Shown here: positions 53,245 through 61,102 of the stretch, piece after piece
How the letters are laid out: each line of letters begins with the position of its first letter
Position numbering within the stretch: position 1 is the stretch's first letter
Source: Burkholderia sp. WSM2230
Lineage (GTDB): Bacteria > Pseudomonadota > Gammaproteobacteria > Burkholderiales > Burkholderiaceae
Reading direction: 5' to 3'
Length of the DNA: 64,000 nt
NCBI RefSeq assembly: GCF_000472445.1
Contig: NZ_AXAJ01000009.1
Coordinates: 186,291 to 250,290, forward strand
The notes under the pieces: generated by a model
The model's input: the letters and a program-made list of their open reading frames with translations, nothing else
The model's database searches: none
Told to the model about the DNA's origin: nothing
Translations under genes and position numbers: made by a program

Positions 53245-54891
53245 TCAGGCCACGTGCGCCGTGCCCAGCATGTTGCCGGGGCTGTTCGCGGCTGCCGGAA
53301 AAACACTCGCAGCGGCCACGCCCGCGATCGATGCGCCTGCAACGAACTCCGTGCCGCCGCCTGGCGTTGCGTTATGCGGCTTGATCTTACCCGGACCCGG
53401 CAGCGGCGGCGGCGCCTCGCCCGCGATCATCTGGAACGCGACGCTCATGTCGTCGGCGAGCGGACGGTCGTCGCGATACGTTGGCACGATCTGCCGCACG
53501 CGTTGCCACAAGGCTTGCGTATGCGGCGCGCGGGGTGCGTCGCCGGCTTGCAGATCGTAGGCTTGCGCCGCGGCCAGCAGTTCGATTGCGACGATGCGCC
53601 CCGCGTTGTCGACGATCTCCAGCGCCTTGAGCGCGGCGGGCGTAGCGTGACACAGGTGGTCCTCCTGCAAGCCCGACGTGATGCCGCCATCGAGACTCGC
53701 GGGCAGCGCAAGACGCCGGTTCTGCGCGACGAGCGACGCCGCCGTGTACTGCGCGATCATGAAGCCGGAGCACGTGCCGCCCGGCTCGGCGAGAAAAGCG
53801 GGCAAGCCGCTCACGAGCGGATTGACGAGGCGGTCGAGACGCCGCTCGGCCATCGCCGCGACCTGTGCGATCGCGGTGGCGAGGCTGTCCATCGCAAGAG
53901 CAATGGATGCGCCCACCGCATGCGCCTGCGAATACACGCGCGGGTCTTCGGGCGTGCCGGCGACGATCGGGTTATCGGTAATCGACGCGAGTTCGCGGTT
54001 CACCACCTCCGCGGTCGCGGCAAGCACGTCGCGTGCGGCGCCGTGCACATGAGGAATGGTGCGCATGCTGAGCGGGTCTTGCGTGCGCTGGCCGACCACC
54101 GCCGCGAGAATGCCGCTGTCGGCGAGCGCGGTGCGCATGCGTTCGCCCACCAGGTTGAGCCCCGGCGAGATGCGCAAGGCGAGCGAGTCTTCAGCGAACG
54201 CGGCGAGCTGGCCGCGCAGATTCTCGAAGCTCATGGCCGCGACCAGATCGGTCCAGTCGAGCAGCCGCACACCACGCGCGAGCGCAAGCGCCGCAAGTCC
54301 GGTCACACACGGCGTGCCGTTGATGAGGCTTAAGCCTTCTTTCGCTTCCAGCACGAGCGGCTCGCGGCCGAGCAGACGCAGCGCGTCGCGGCCCTTCAGA
54401 CGCTCGCCGCGATACCGCACATGTCCCTCGCCGATGCATACCAGCGCGATATGCGCCATATGACTCAGATAACCGACGGAACCGAACGCGGGGACTTCGG
54501 GCAGACAATCGGCATTGAGCAAGGCCACGAGTTGATCCGCCACTTCGAGGCGGATACCCGAGTGCCCATGCGCGAAATTGTTGACCGCGGCGGCCATGAT
54601 CGCGCGCGTCTCCGCAACGCCAAGCGGCGCGCCGACGCCGACAGCGTGGCTCATCAGAATGTTGCGCGACAGCGTGCGCTGCTCGGTCGGCGAGACGATC
54701 ACATCGCACAACGCGCCCACGCCGGTATTCACGCCATAAGCGCGGATGCCGCGCTCGACGATCTGCTCGACGAGCACGCGCGCCGCCGCGATGCGCGCGC
54801 GGGCGTCGGCGGAAAGCTCGAGCGGCTCGCCTGCGGCGACTGCCGCCACCTGTGCCCAGTCGAGTGGACGATCGGAACGGATCACGGCCAT
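53245..54891 (-). CDS. Histidine/aromatic amino acid ammonia-lyase homologue lacking the MIO triad
   Basis: 548 residues of the HAL/PAL fold. Conserved parts: YGVNTGVGAL (Tyr52), SRNILMSHAVGVG, GLSLINGT, TDNPIV, SLDGGITSGLQEDHLCHAT. The key region reads VPAFGSVGYLSHMAHIAL: Gly140 is followed by Tyr141-Leu142-Ser143 where lyases have Ala-Ser-Gly-Asp-Leu-x-Pro, so the MIO cofactor cannot form. Also QDPLSMR (271-277) has Leu274 where the catalytic Tyr of QDxYSxR is expected, and the GGNFH element is replaced by YSQAH. A Gly/Ala/Pro tail of about 50 residues extends the C-terminus. ATG at 54891 is preferred to a TTG upstream. Probably not a normal ammonia-lyase; see findings. Confidence 0.85.
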   Translation of the reverse strand: MAVIRSDRPLDWAQVAAVAAGEPLELSADARARIAAARVLVEQIVERGIRAYGVNTGVGALCDVIVSPTEQRTLSRNILMSHAVGVGAPLGVAETRAIMAAAVNNFAHGHSGIRLEVADQLVALLNADCLPEVPAFGSVGYLSHMAHIALVCIGEGHVRYRGERLKGRDALRLLGREPLVLEAKEGLSLINGTPCVTGLAALALARGVRLLDWTDLVAAMSFENLRGQLAAFAEDSLALRISPGLNLVGERMRTALADSGILAAVVGQRTQDPLSMRTIPHVHGAARDVLAATAEVVNRELASITDNPIVAGTPEDPRVYSQAHAVGASIALAMDSLATAIAQVAAMAERRLDRLVNPLVSGLPAFLAEPGGTCSGFMIAQYTAASLVAQNRRLALPASLDGGITSGLQEDHLCHATPAALKALEIVDNAGRIVAIELLAAAQAYDLQAGDAPRAPHTQALWQRVRQIVPTYRDDRPLADDMSVAFQMIAGEAPPPLPGPGKIKPHNATPGGGTEFVAGASIAGVAAASVFPAAANSPGNMLGTAHVA

Positions 54892-54975
54892 GATGGTGCT
54901 CTGCGCGATAAGTAACGTGTTAAGTGAGGTGTTGAATGCCGCCTGCAATGCGGCGATCTGCTGACGATGCGCCGC

Positions 54976-55767
54976 TCAGTTCGTCGTGCGGTCGTGGTGA
55001 CTCGACACGAATTGCCGGAAGCGCTCGGACTTGCATTCGACGAATACTTCGTCGGGCGTGCCCTCCGCTTCTACCTGCCCTTGATGCAGGAACATCACGC
55101 GATTCGACACGTGACGCGCGAAACCCATTTCATGCGTGACGACGAGCATCGTGCGGCCTTCCTCGGCAAGCGAGCGCATCACGCGCAGCACTTCGCCGAC
55201 CAGTTCCGGATCGAGCGCGGAAGTCGGTTCATCGAACAGCATGACCTTCGGATGCATAGCCAGCGCGCGCGCAATCGCCACGCGTTGTTGCTGACCGCCC
55301 GACAGATGCGCCGGATAGTGACCGCGCTTTTCCGCGAGACCGACTTTCGCGAGCAGCGCCTCGGCCTCTTCCACCGATTCTGCGCGGCTGCGTTTCTGCA
55401 CACGCATTGGTCCTTCGATCAGGTTTTCAAGCACGGTCATATGCGACCAGAGGTTGAAGTTCTGGAACACCATGCCGAGCTGCGAGCGCACACGGTCGAC
55501 CTGACGGCGGTCGCCAGGTTGCAGCTTGCCGTCGCCGCGGCGTTTCATTTTCAGTTCTTCGCCGGCGAGCGCGACCGAACCCTCATCGGGCGTCTCGAGC
55601 AGATTCAGGCAGCGCAGAAACGTGCTCTTGCCCGAACCGCTCGCGCCGAGAATCGAAATCACGTCGCCCTGATGAGCGTCGAGCGAAATGCCTTTGAGCA
55701 CGTGATGATCGCCGAACGATTTGTGAATGTTCTTAACCGACAGTGCAACAGGTGCCGTAGCGTTCAT
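54976..55767 (-). CDS. Amino-acid-type ABC transporter ATP-binding protein (HisP-like)
   Basis: 263 residues from the ATG at 55767 (GGAG at 6-base spacing); an in-frame ATG at 55785 is weaker. Walker A GASGSGKST, Q-loop VFQNFNLWSH, signature LSGGQQQRVAIARALA, Walker B VMLFDEPTSALDPE, H-loop VVTHEMGFARHV. The long insert KMKRRGDGKLQPGDRRQVD is typical of the HisP/OccP branch for basic amino acids. It follows two permease genes and precedes the lyase homologue by 84 bases. Confidence 0.92.
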   Translation of the reverse strand: MNATAPVALSVKNIHKSFGDHHVLKGISLDAHQGDVISILGASGSGKSTFLRCLNLLETPDEGSVALAGEELKMKRRGDGKLQPGDRRQVDRVRSQLGMVFQNFNLWSHMTVLENLIEGPMRVQKRSRAESVEEAEALLAKVGLAEKRGHYPAHLSGGQQQRVAIARALAMHPKVMLFDEPTSALDPELVGEVLRVMRSLAEEGRTMLVVTHEMGFARHVSNRVMFLHQGQVEAEGTPDEVFVECKSERFRQFVSSHHDRTTN

Positions 55768-55801
55768 GGAATTCTCCAGGTTCATCCGTAATGGCCGGCG
55801 C

Positions 55802-56557
55802 TCAGGGCGCGGCGCGGCGTGCTTCGGTGGTGGCGGACACCGGGCGCTTCGGCGCCAACGGCTGCGGCGCCGCGCGCAGATGCCGCGACAGACGCGTTTC
55901 GAGCATGCCGAGCGCGCGCACGATAACGAAGTTCAGAAACAGATAGATGAGCGCGGCGCAGATGAAAACTTCAGTCGTGCGATATGTTTGCTGAATGATC
56001 TGCTGCGCGACGCCCGTCACTTCCCACACGGTGACGAGACTCGCGAGCGCCGTCGATTTGACGAGCAGCACCGCTTCTGTCGAATACGCCGGCAGACACT
56101 GGCGCAGTGCGATCGGACCGATCACGCGGCGCAGCAGCGCGAAACCCGAAAGGCCAATCGAATAACCCGCCTCGATCTGGCCGACGGGAACAGCCATCAG
56201 GCCGCCGCGAATGATTTCCGCGGTATAGCCGGCCGTGCACAAGGCAAGCGATAAAACCGCGCACATGTACGGCTCGCGCAGCACCGGCCAGAGAAAGCTC
56301 TCGCGAATCACGCCGAACTGGCCCATGCCGTAATAGACGAGGAACATCTGGATCAGAAGCGGCGAGCCGCGAAAGACCAGGATATAGGCGCGCGCAAAGC
56401 GGTTGGGCAGCCAGTGCGGCGACACGCGCATCGTGACGATCACGAGCGACAGCAATCCGCCGAGAATCAGCGAGCAGAAAAACAGGCCGAGCGTGGTGGG
56501 CACGGCGGCGAGCAATTGCCTGACCGTATCGAGCAGAAAGTCGAAGTCGAAGTTCAT
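55802..56557 (-). CDS. Amino-acid-type ABC transporter permease (HisM-like)
   Basis: 251 residues with five or six helices. LVFRGSPLLIQMFLVYYGMG and AEIIRGGLMAVPVGQIEAGY, SIGLSGFALLRRVIGPIALR are the permease signature and coupling loop. An extra C-terminal tail of about 35 polar residues. It follows the HisQ-like gene by 13 bases. Confidence 0.9.
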   Translation of the reverse strand: MNFDFDFLLDTVRQLLAAVPTTLGLFFCSLILGGLLSLVIVTMRVSPHWLPNRFARAYILVFRGSPLLIQMFLVYYGMGQFGVIRESFLWPVLREPYMCAVLSLALCTAGYTAEIIRGGLMAVPVGQIEAGYSIGLSGFALLRRVIGPIALRQCLPAYSTEAVLLVKSTALASLVTVWEVTGVAQQIIQQTYRTTEVFICAALIYLFLNFVIVRALGMLETRLSRHLRAAPQPLAPKRPVSATTEARRAAP

Positions 56558-56570
56558 GATGCCGTTGCCG

Positions 56571-57293
56571 TCAGTTGCGCGCGAAGTTGCGCTTGAAGGA
56601 CCGGCCCACGCGCGCCTCGGCGTGGTTGAAGACCCGGTTCGAGATGCTGGTCATCAGCAGATACAGCGCGCCGCCGACCACGAAGAACGTGAAGTACTGA
56701 TGCGTGGAGCCCGCCGCCACCTGGCTCGTGCGCAGCAGTTCGGCAAGACCCGTAACCGAGATCAGCGCGGAATCCTTCAGGCTCAACTGCCAGACATTGC
56801 CGATGCCCGGCAACGCAAAACGCAGCACTTGCGGAATCAGGATGCGGCGCGCCATGGTCAGGGTCGGCATGCCGATGGAACGGGCCGCTTCCAGTTCGCC
56901 GCGCGACACGGCAAGCACCGCCGAGCGATACACCTCGGCTTGGTAAGCGCCCGAAATCATGCCGACAGCAAGCGCGCCGATCACGAACGGCGGCACGCCG
57001 ACAAAGCCTTCGGCGCCGAACCACTGGCCGACCGTGGTCACGAGCGTGGAGCCGCCGAAGTAGAACAGATAGATGACGAGCAGTTCGGGCACGCCGCGAA
57101 ACACCGTCGTATAGATGTCGCCGATCACGCGCAGCACGCGCACGCGCGACAGCTTGGCCGCGGCGACCAGTGCGCCGAACACGGCGCCGACCGCAAGCGC
57201 CGCCAGCGTAAGCGCGACGGTCATCAAGGCCGCGAGCAGCAGCACGCCGCCCCAGCCTTCCGGCCCGAAGCCGAGCATCTGTATCAGAGCCAT
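56571..57293 (-). CDS. Amino-acid-type ABC transporter permease (HisQ-like)
   Basis: 240 residues. GDIYTTVFRGVPELLVIYLF and AEVYRSAVLAVSRGELEAAR, SIGMPTLTMARRILIPQVLR identify it; the GWGGVLLLAALMTVALTLAA start is usual for HisQ/OccQ. It is separated from the binding-protein gene by 88 bases holding a palindrome. Confidence 0.9.
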   Translation of the reverse strand: MALIQMLGFGPEGWGGVLLLAALMTVALTLAALAVGAVFGALVAAAKLSRVRVLRVIGDIYTTVFRGVPELLVIYLFYFGGSTLVTTVGQWFGAEGFVGVPPFVIGALAVGMISGAYQAEVYRSAVLAVSRGELEAARSIGMPTLTMARRILIPQVLRFALPGIGNVWQLSLKDSALISVTGLAELLRTSQVAAGSTHQYFTFFVVGGALYLLMTSISNRVFNHAEARVGRSFKRNFARN

Positions 57294-57334
57294 TGCCTAC
57301 CTCTCGTTCATGACAGCCGATGAACCAGCCGCAC

Positions 57335-57348
57335 GCGCGAGCTCGCGC
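57335..57348 (-). other. Perfect palindrome between binding-protein and permease genes
   Basis: GCGCGAGCTCGCGC, 14 bases, in the gap after the binding-protein gene. Such structures often protect the upstream mRNA and raise binding-protein levels over permeases. Confidence 0.4.
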
Positions 57349-57381
57349 CCGCACGTGCCGCTTGCTGCGAAGTTTCCTGAA

Positions 57382-58242
57382 TCAGGGCGTGACGTCGGTC
57401 TTGAACCACTTGGCGGACAGCTTCTTGACGGTGCCGTCGGCAAGCGCCGCGCTGATCGCGGTGTCGAATTTGGCTTTGAGGTCGGCGTCCTGTTTGCGGA
57501 ACGCGAGGCCCTCGCCCGGGCCCCAGATCGGGCCGCCGATCTTGGGGCCGGCCATTGCGATCGACGCGGTTTCTTTCTTGTCGACGTTCGCGGCGTAATA
57601 CGTTACATCGTCGAACGAAGCGTCGATGCGGCCGTTCGCCAGATCCAGATCGCGCTCCGGCGAGGTCTTGTAGACGCGGATCGTGGCGATGTCCTTGAAG
57701 CCCTCGTTGATGAACTTCGTATAGACGGTGCCGGACTGGATGCCGATCGTCTTGCCCTTCAACTGCTTGCGCAGTGCGTCGACGGTTGGCTGATCGGCTT
57801 TCGGATCGCCCGAGAGTTTGACGACGGCGGCGCCCGGCGCGGCCTTGGGCAGCACTTTGGCATCCGCGACGGCGAAGGTGGCCGGCGTGGCTGCATACGG
57901 CTTCGAGAACGCGATGATCTTCTCGCGCTCCGGCGTGATCGAAATGGCGTCCATCAGCACGTCGAACTTGCCCGCCTGGAGGCCGGGGATCATGCCGTCC
58001 CAGTCTTGCGCGACCAGGTTGCATTGCAGCTTGATGCGCTCGCAAAGAGTGGCGACCAGTTCGGGTTCGAAGCCGCCGAGCTTGCCGCCGGGCAAGGTCA
58101 GGTTCCACGGGGCGTAGCCGCCTTCCAGCGCGATCGTCACCGTCTTCCAGTCTTTGGCCTGTGCCGGTGCCGCAAAAATCGCCGCGGCGCCGAACACGGC
58201 GCCGATCAATGCTTTTGCTGCCGTGGTGCGTTTCACTTTCAC
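57382..58242 (-). CDS. Amino-acid-type ABC transporter substrate-binding protein
   Basis: 286 residues of the HisJ/ArgT group. The signal peptide includes TTAAKALIGAVFGAAAIFAA with PAQA, and the mature protein begins KDWKTVTIALEGGYAPWNLT. LGGFEPELVATLCERIKLQC, AQDWDGMIPGLQAGKFDVLM and ISITPEREKIIAFSKPYAAT are the standard lobe-one motifs; GKTIGIQSGTVYTKFINEGF is the second-lobe helix. ArgT-like proteins bind basic amino acids or imidazole-type ligands. First gene of the leftward transporter-lyase-regulator operon. A HutC-type site is 57 bases upstream. Confidence 0.92.
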   Translation of the reverse strand: MKVKRTTAAKALIGAVFGAAAIFAAPAQAKDWKTVTIALEGGYAPWNLTLPGGKLGGFEPELVATLCERIKLQCNLVAQDWDGMIPGLQAGKFDVLMDAISITPEREKIIAFSKPYAATPATFAVADAKVLPKAAPGAAVVKLSGDPKADQPTVDALRKQLKGKTIGIQSGTVYTKFINEGFKDIATIRVYKTSPERDLDLANGRIDASFDDVTYYAANVDKKETASIAMAGPKIGGPIWGPGEGLAFRKQDADLKAKFDTAISAALADGTVKKLSAKWFKTDVTP

Positions 58243-58298
58243 GTCGAAACTCCTTGATTGAGGAAACCGTCGAGCCGAATGTTTAACCGCCGCTTAAT

Positions 58299-58310
58299 TT
58301 GTATAGACAA
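58299..58310 (-). promoter_or_regulatory. HutC-type operator TTGTCTATACAA
   Basis: On the minus strand TTGTCTATACAA, arms TTGT and ACAA, 57 bases before the binding-protein ATG. It fits the class of operators used by HutC-subfamily regulators. The gene at 52340 is the likely partner. Confidence 0.6.
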
Positions 58311-58471
58311 GTCTGCATGAGTCAAAAAGCTGTCGCAAGAGGATTCGCGCAAAATTGCGCCAATCATCGGGTAAGCCCCTAGAGATCAAGGCGGAACGGG
58401 GCTTTCGGGGACTCACGGAGACAGTCGCAAGCAGCCACGGCAAATCTGGCGATGCTTCGACGCGGTGCATT

Positions 58472-58483
58472 TTGTCTAGACAG
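58472..58483. promoter_or_regulatory. Second HutC-like dyad TTGTCTAGACAG
   Basis: A near-copy of the site at 58299, 162 bases further from the binding-protein gene and just past the end of the methyltransferase-like gene. It may be an auxiliary operator. Confidence 0.45.
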
Positions 58484-58522
58484 GTTCACGCGTGCGCCGC
58501 CAAGGTGCGGCGACCGGTGCGT

Positions 58523-59203
58523 CTACCAGATGAAGGGAATGAAGCGAAAGCGCACGCGCGCCATGTACGCGGTATAGCCATCGAGTCGCTCGGCAAGCAC
58601 CTGCTCTTCGCGCACCGCGCGCCAGCCGAGCCCGAACACCATGACCGGAACGAACGCGAGGCCCCACCACGAGCCGAGCAGCAACGGCGTGCCCACGAAG
58701 AACAACAGCGCCGCCGAATACATCGGATGACGCACGTGCGCATACGGGCCGCTGTCGATCACCTTGTGACCGCGGCTCGCCTGGATCTTCACGACCGGAG
58801 CCGCATAGCTGTTCGCCCCGAAAACGAAGCGGCACATCGCAATGCAGACCAGCACGCACAGCGAGCCGAGGCTCACCAGCGCGACGGGCAGCGGCGCGGA
58901 CCAGCGAAAGCGCATCGCGTCGAGCCCCATCGCGATCAGCCAGCCGCACCACACGCATGCCACGGCCACCATGAAGAGCCGGTCCCAGCGGCTTTGCTGC
59001 TTCTGCACGAAAGGCGCGAGACGTTCCGCGAGCAACGCGGGATCATGGCGCGCGAGCCACAGGCCGATCCACAGGCTCAATACGCCAAGTTCGATCAGAT
59101 ACCACCACGCGGCCGGCCACGCGAGCGTGCCGGCGGCGCCGAACAGCAGCACGCCCATGCCCGCGAGCCACAGCACGGTTTGCACCACGAGGCGCGCGAC
59201 CAT
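58523..59203 (-). CDS. Isoprenylcysteine carboxylmethyltransferase-like membrane protein
   Basis: 226 residues with five or six membrane helices. The signature region is GPYAHVRHPMYSAALLFFVG with the RHPMYSA motif, and EEQVLAERLDGYTAYMARVR near the C-terminus; these are the S-adenosylmethionine-binding elements of the ICMT/PEMT-like group. The function in bacteria is mostly unknown. The start gives MVARLVVQTVL at the first helix; the longer frame overlaps the arylamine acetyltransferase. It follows that gene by 16 bases on the same strand. Confidence 0.75.
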   Translation of the reverse strand: MVARLVVQTVLWLAGMGVLLFGAAGTLAWPAAWWYLIELGVLSLWIGLWLARHDPALLAERLAPFVQKQQSRWDRLFMVAVACVWCGWLIAMGLDAMRFRWSAPLPVALVSLGSLCVLVCIAMCRFVFGANSYAAPVVKIQASRGHKVIDSGPYAHVRHPMYSAALLFFVGTPLLLGSWWGLAFVPVMVFGLGWRAVREEQVLAERLDGYTAYMARVRFRFIPFIW

Positions 59204-59219
59204 GGCCGTTGCTTGCGGC

Positions 59220-60062
59220 TCAGGCGGAATCCGCCTGACTGCGCACGCGCTCGAAGAGGCCGGCAATGTCGATATCGCCGGTGTTAAGACCGAAGCGGTC
59301 GCGCAGACAGGCCGCGAGTTCGTCGGCATTCGCGAGGCGCTGCCCGGCGAGAAGACTGCCGTCTGCCGCACGTTCGTTCAGTTGATCGTTGAGCAGCGTG
59401 AGCCGCGCTTCGGGCAACACGCGGCACACGATCAGATTGCTCGCGAAAATCGCTTCTGGCGAGGTCGACGTGTACCAGTTCGAGGTTTCGTAATCGATCC
59501 ACTCCACCGGATGCAAGTCGAAGCGATACACCCGCGACCATGTTTCGTCGCGTGCCTGCACTTCGAGGTACAGCGCGTTGTGCGAGGCGTCCGCGAGCCG
59601 GAAGGTGCCGAGTTCGGTGTGCTGCGCGAGACCTGGAGACAGGCGCAGCGGCGCAGTTAGCGTGACGCTGCCGAAGCCCACGTCGGCGATCCATGCTTCG
59701 TTATCCAGATCAATTTGCAACACCATGTGCGTGCGAGGGGGCACCGCGTCCGGCTCACGGCCCCACAGCACGCGTCCGAGCAGCGGCGTCACGCGAAAAC
59801 CCAGCTCCTGAAGCACATTCGCGAGCAGCGTGTTCTGTTCGAAGCAGTAGCCGCCGCGACGATCGTCGACAAGTTTTCTTTCGACGGATTCGAGGTCGAG
59901 CTTCACCGCGCGACGCGCGAGCGGGTTAAGGTTCTCAAACGGAATGGCTCGTGGATGCAGGCGGTGTATGGCCTGCAGTACCTCGAGCGTCGCTGCGCGC
60001 GGCCCCTTGTAGCCGATGCGCTTGAAGTAGTTGTCCAGATTCAGTGTGTGTGACATCGGCAT
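59220..60062 (-). CDS. Arylamine N-acetyltransferase
   Basis: 280 residues, the normal length. The catalytic Cys is in RRGGYCFEQNTLLANVLQEL, His in RTHMVLQIDL, and Asp in ADVGFGSVTLTAPLRL, making the Cys-His-Asp triad; IPFENLNPL is also conserved. It transfers acetyl from acetyl-CoA to arylamines and hydrazines in the cytoplasm. Two close ATGs (60062 and 60056) are possible. Probably cotranscribed with the methyltransferase-like gene. Confidence 0.93.
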   Translation of the reverse strand: MPMSHTLNLDNYFKRIGYKGPRAATLEVLQAIHRLHPRAIPFENLNPLARRAVKLDLESVERKLVDDRRGGYCFEQNTLLANVLQELGFRVTPLLGRVLWGREPDAVPPRTHMVLQIDLDNEAWIADVGFGSVTLTAPLRLSPGLAQHTELGTFRLADASHNALYLEVQARDETWSRVYRFDLHPVEWIDYETSNWYTSTSPEAIFASNLIVCRVLPEARLTLLNDQLNERAADGSLLAGQRLANADELAACLRDRFGLNTGDIDIAGLFERVRSQADSA

Positions 60063-60089
60063 TGATCCAGTGATATGGCTTTCGTTGTA

Positions 60090-60782
60090 CTACTGCCCGC
60101 CTCCGAGTGCCGACGTCGCGATCTGCGGCACGCTGATACCGTGGCTCGACGCAAACTGTACCGCGGAACTGAGGGTGGACATCAGCGATTGCAACTGCCC
60201 TGGCGCCGACTGCGCGATATACGACGCGCTTTGCATGGTCTGCGGGTTCATGCCGGCCTGCAACAGCGACGACGGATTCATCTGCCCAATGCTGCCGAGC
60301 CCCGACTGCATGCTCGAATACTGGTTCACGCCTTTGGCGAGCGACGAGAGGCCCTCTGTGAATGCCTGTTTGTTGACGGGCGCTTGCGAGCCACCGCTCG
60401 CGCCGCCTGCGCGGTTCGCGAAAGCCTGTGTAAGCGTTTGCGACAGCGACTGCTGCGTGCTGCCGACCTGCGTCAACTGACTCACAGACGGCGTGCCGCC
60501 GCCGCTCAGCAAGCCGGCCGCCTGCTGCGCCTGGCCGGCCGCGCCGCTCAAGCCCATTGCGGACGCCAGCGTGGACTGTCCGCTCAGCACTTGCTGATTC
60601 GCGCCCACATACGTTTGCAATAGCTGCGACAGACCGCCCGGGGACGCCGCGCCGCCCGCATCCGCCGAGGTTTGCGCGCCGCCAATGCCGAATTGCTTGA
60701 GATTCAACTGTGCGTTTGCGACGCCGCTTGCGACAACGCCAGCACTTGCCAGCAACGAAATCAAGAGGACGCGCTTATTCAT
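60090..60782 (-). CDS. Secreted Gln/Ser/Gly-rich protein of unknown function
   Basis: 230 residues from the ATG at 60782, with AAGGAG before it. The Sec signal peptide includes NKRVLLISLLASAGVVASGV with ANAQ, then a low-complexity mature chain rich in Gln, Ser, Gly, Leu and Ala, with repeated short helices such as LSQLLQTYVGANQQVLSGQS, LTQAFANRAGGASGGSQAPV and LLQAGMNPQTMQSASYIAQS. No cysteine, no membrane segment after the signal. It resembles small periplasmic or surface proteins found in Burkholderiaceae. I do not recognise a function. It is divergent from an OprB-like porin. Confidence 0.75.
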   Translation of the reverse strand: MNKRVLLISLLASAGVVASGVANAQLNLKQFGIGGAQTSADAGGAASPGGLSQLLQTYVGANQQVLSGQSTLASAMGLSGAAGQAQQAAGLLSGGGTPSVSQLTQVGSTQQSLSQTLTQAFANRAGGASGGSQAPVNKQAFTEGLSSLAKGVNQYSSMQSGLGSIGQMNPSSLLQAGMNPQTMQSASYIAQSAPGQLQSLMSTLSSAVQFASSHGISVPQIATSALGGGQ

Positions 60783-61102
60783 GATGTAACTCCTTGTAAG
60801 TGGCTGCAAAAACTCGTGCGGTTTCGACAAGCCACGTCACCGTGCGTTCGCGCGAAATCATCAATTTGTGAACTTCTCGCGGGCGGACGCGCGTCGGCCG
60901 GTCTCGTTGACGCCCCCAACCCGCGTCGGTACGATCACGCCCATTCCGTCATTTCCGCGAACCGATGCCCGGACGCGCACGTTCAGCGCCTCAAGCACGT
61001 CAGGCACCTCAGGCACCTCAGGCACCTCAGGCACCTCAGGCACATGAAACAGCCAACGAAGCGAGACGCCGGGCAATCCACAACAACATTAAAGGCATTT
61101 TT
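60783..61102. other. 320-base divergent region with 9-base repeats
   Basis: It holds the leader of the secreted-protein gene on the left and the oprB leader on the right. The 9-base tandem repeat (61001-61045) is the only obvious structure. Confidence 0.5.
61001..61045. repeat. 9-base tandem repeat CAGGCACCT
   Basis: Four perfect copies (61001, 61010, 61019, 61028) plus a variant CAGGCACAT at 61037 and a degenerate CAAGCACGT just before. It is 58 bases upstream of the oprB ATG. A 9-base unit would keep frame and change only spacing. Confidence 0.9.

Noticed and set aside
54463..54483. The missing MIO triad as a simple frameshift or sequencing error
   Set aside because: The reading frame is continuous on both sides with conserved residues, and the net loss is six codons; a second catalytic Tyr is also changed, so it looks like a real variant.
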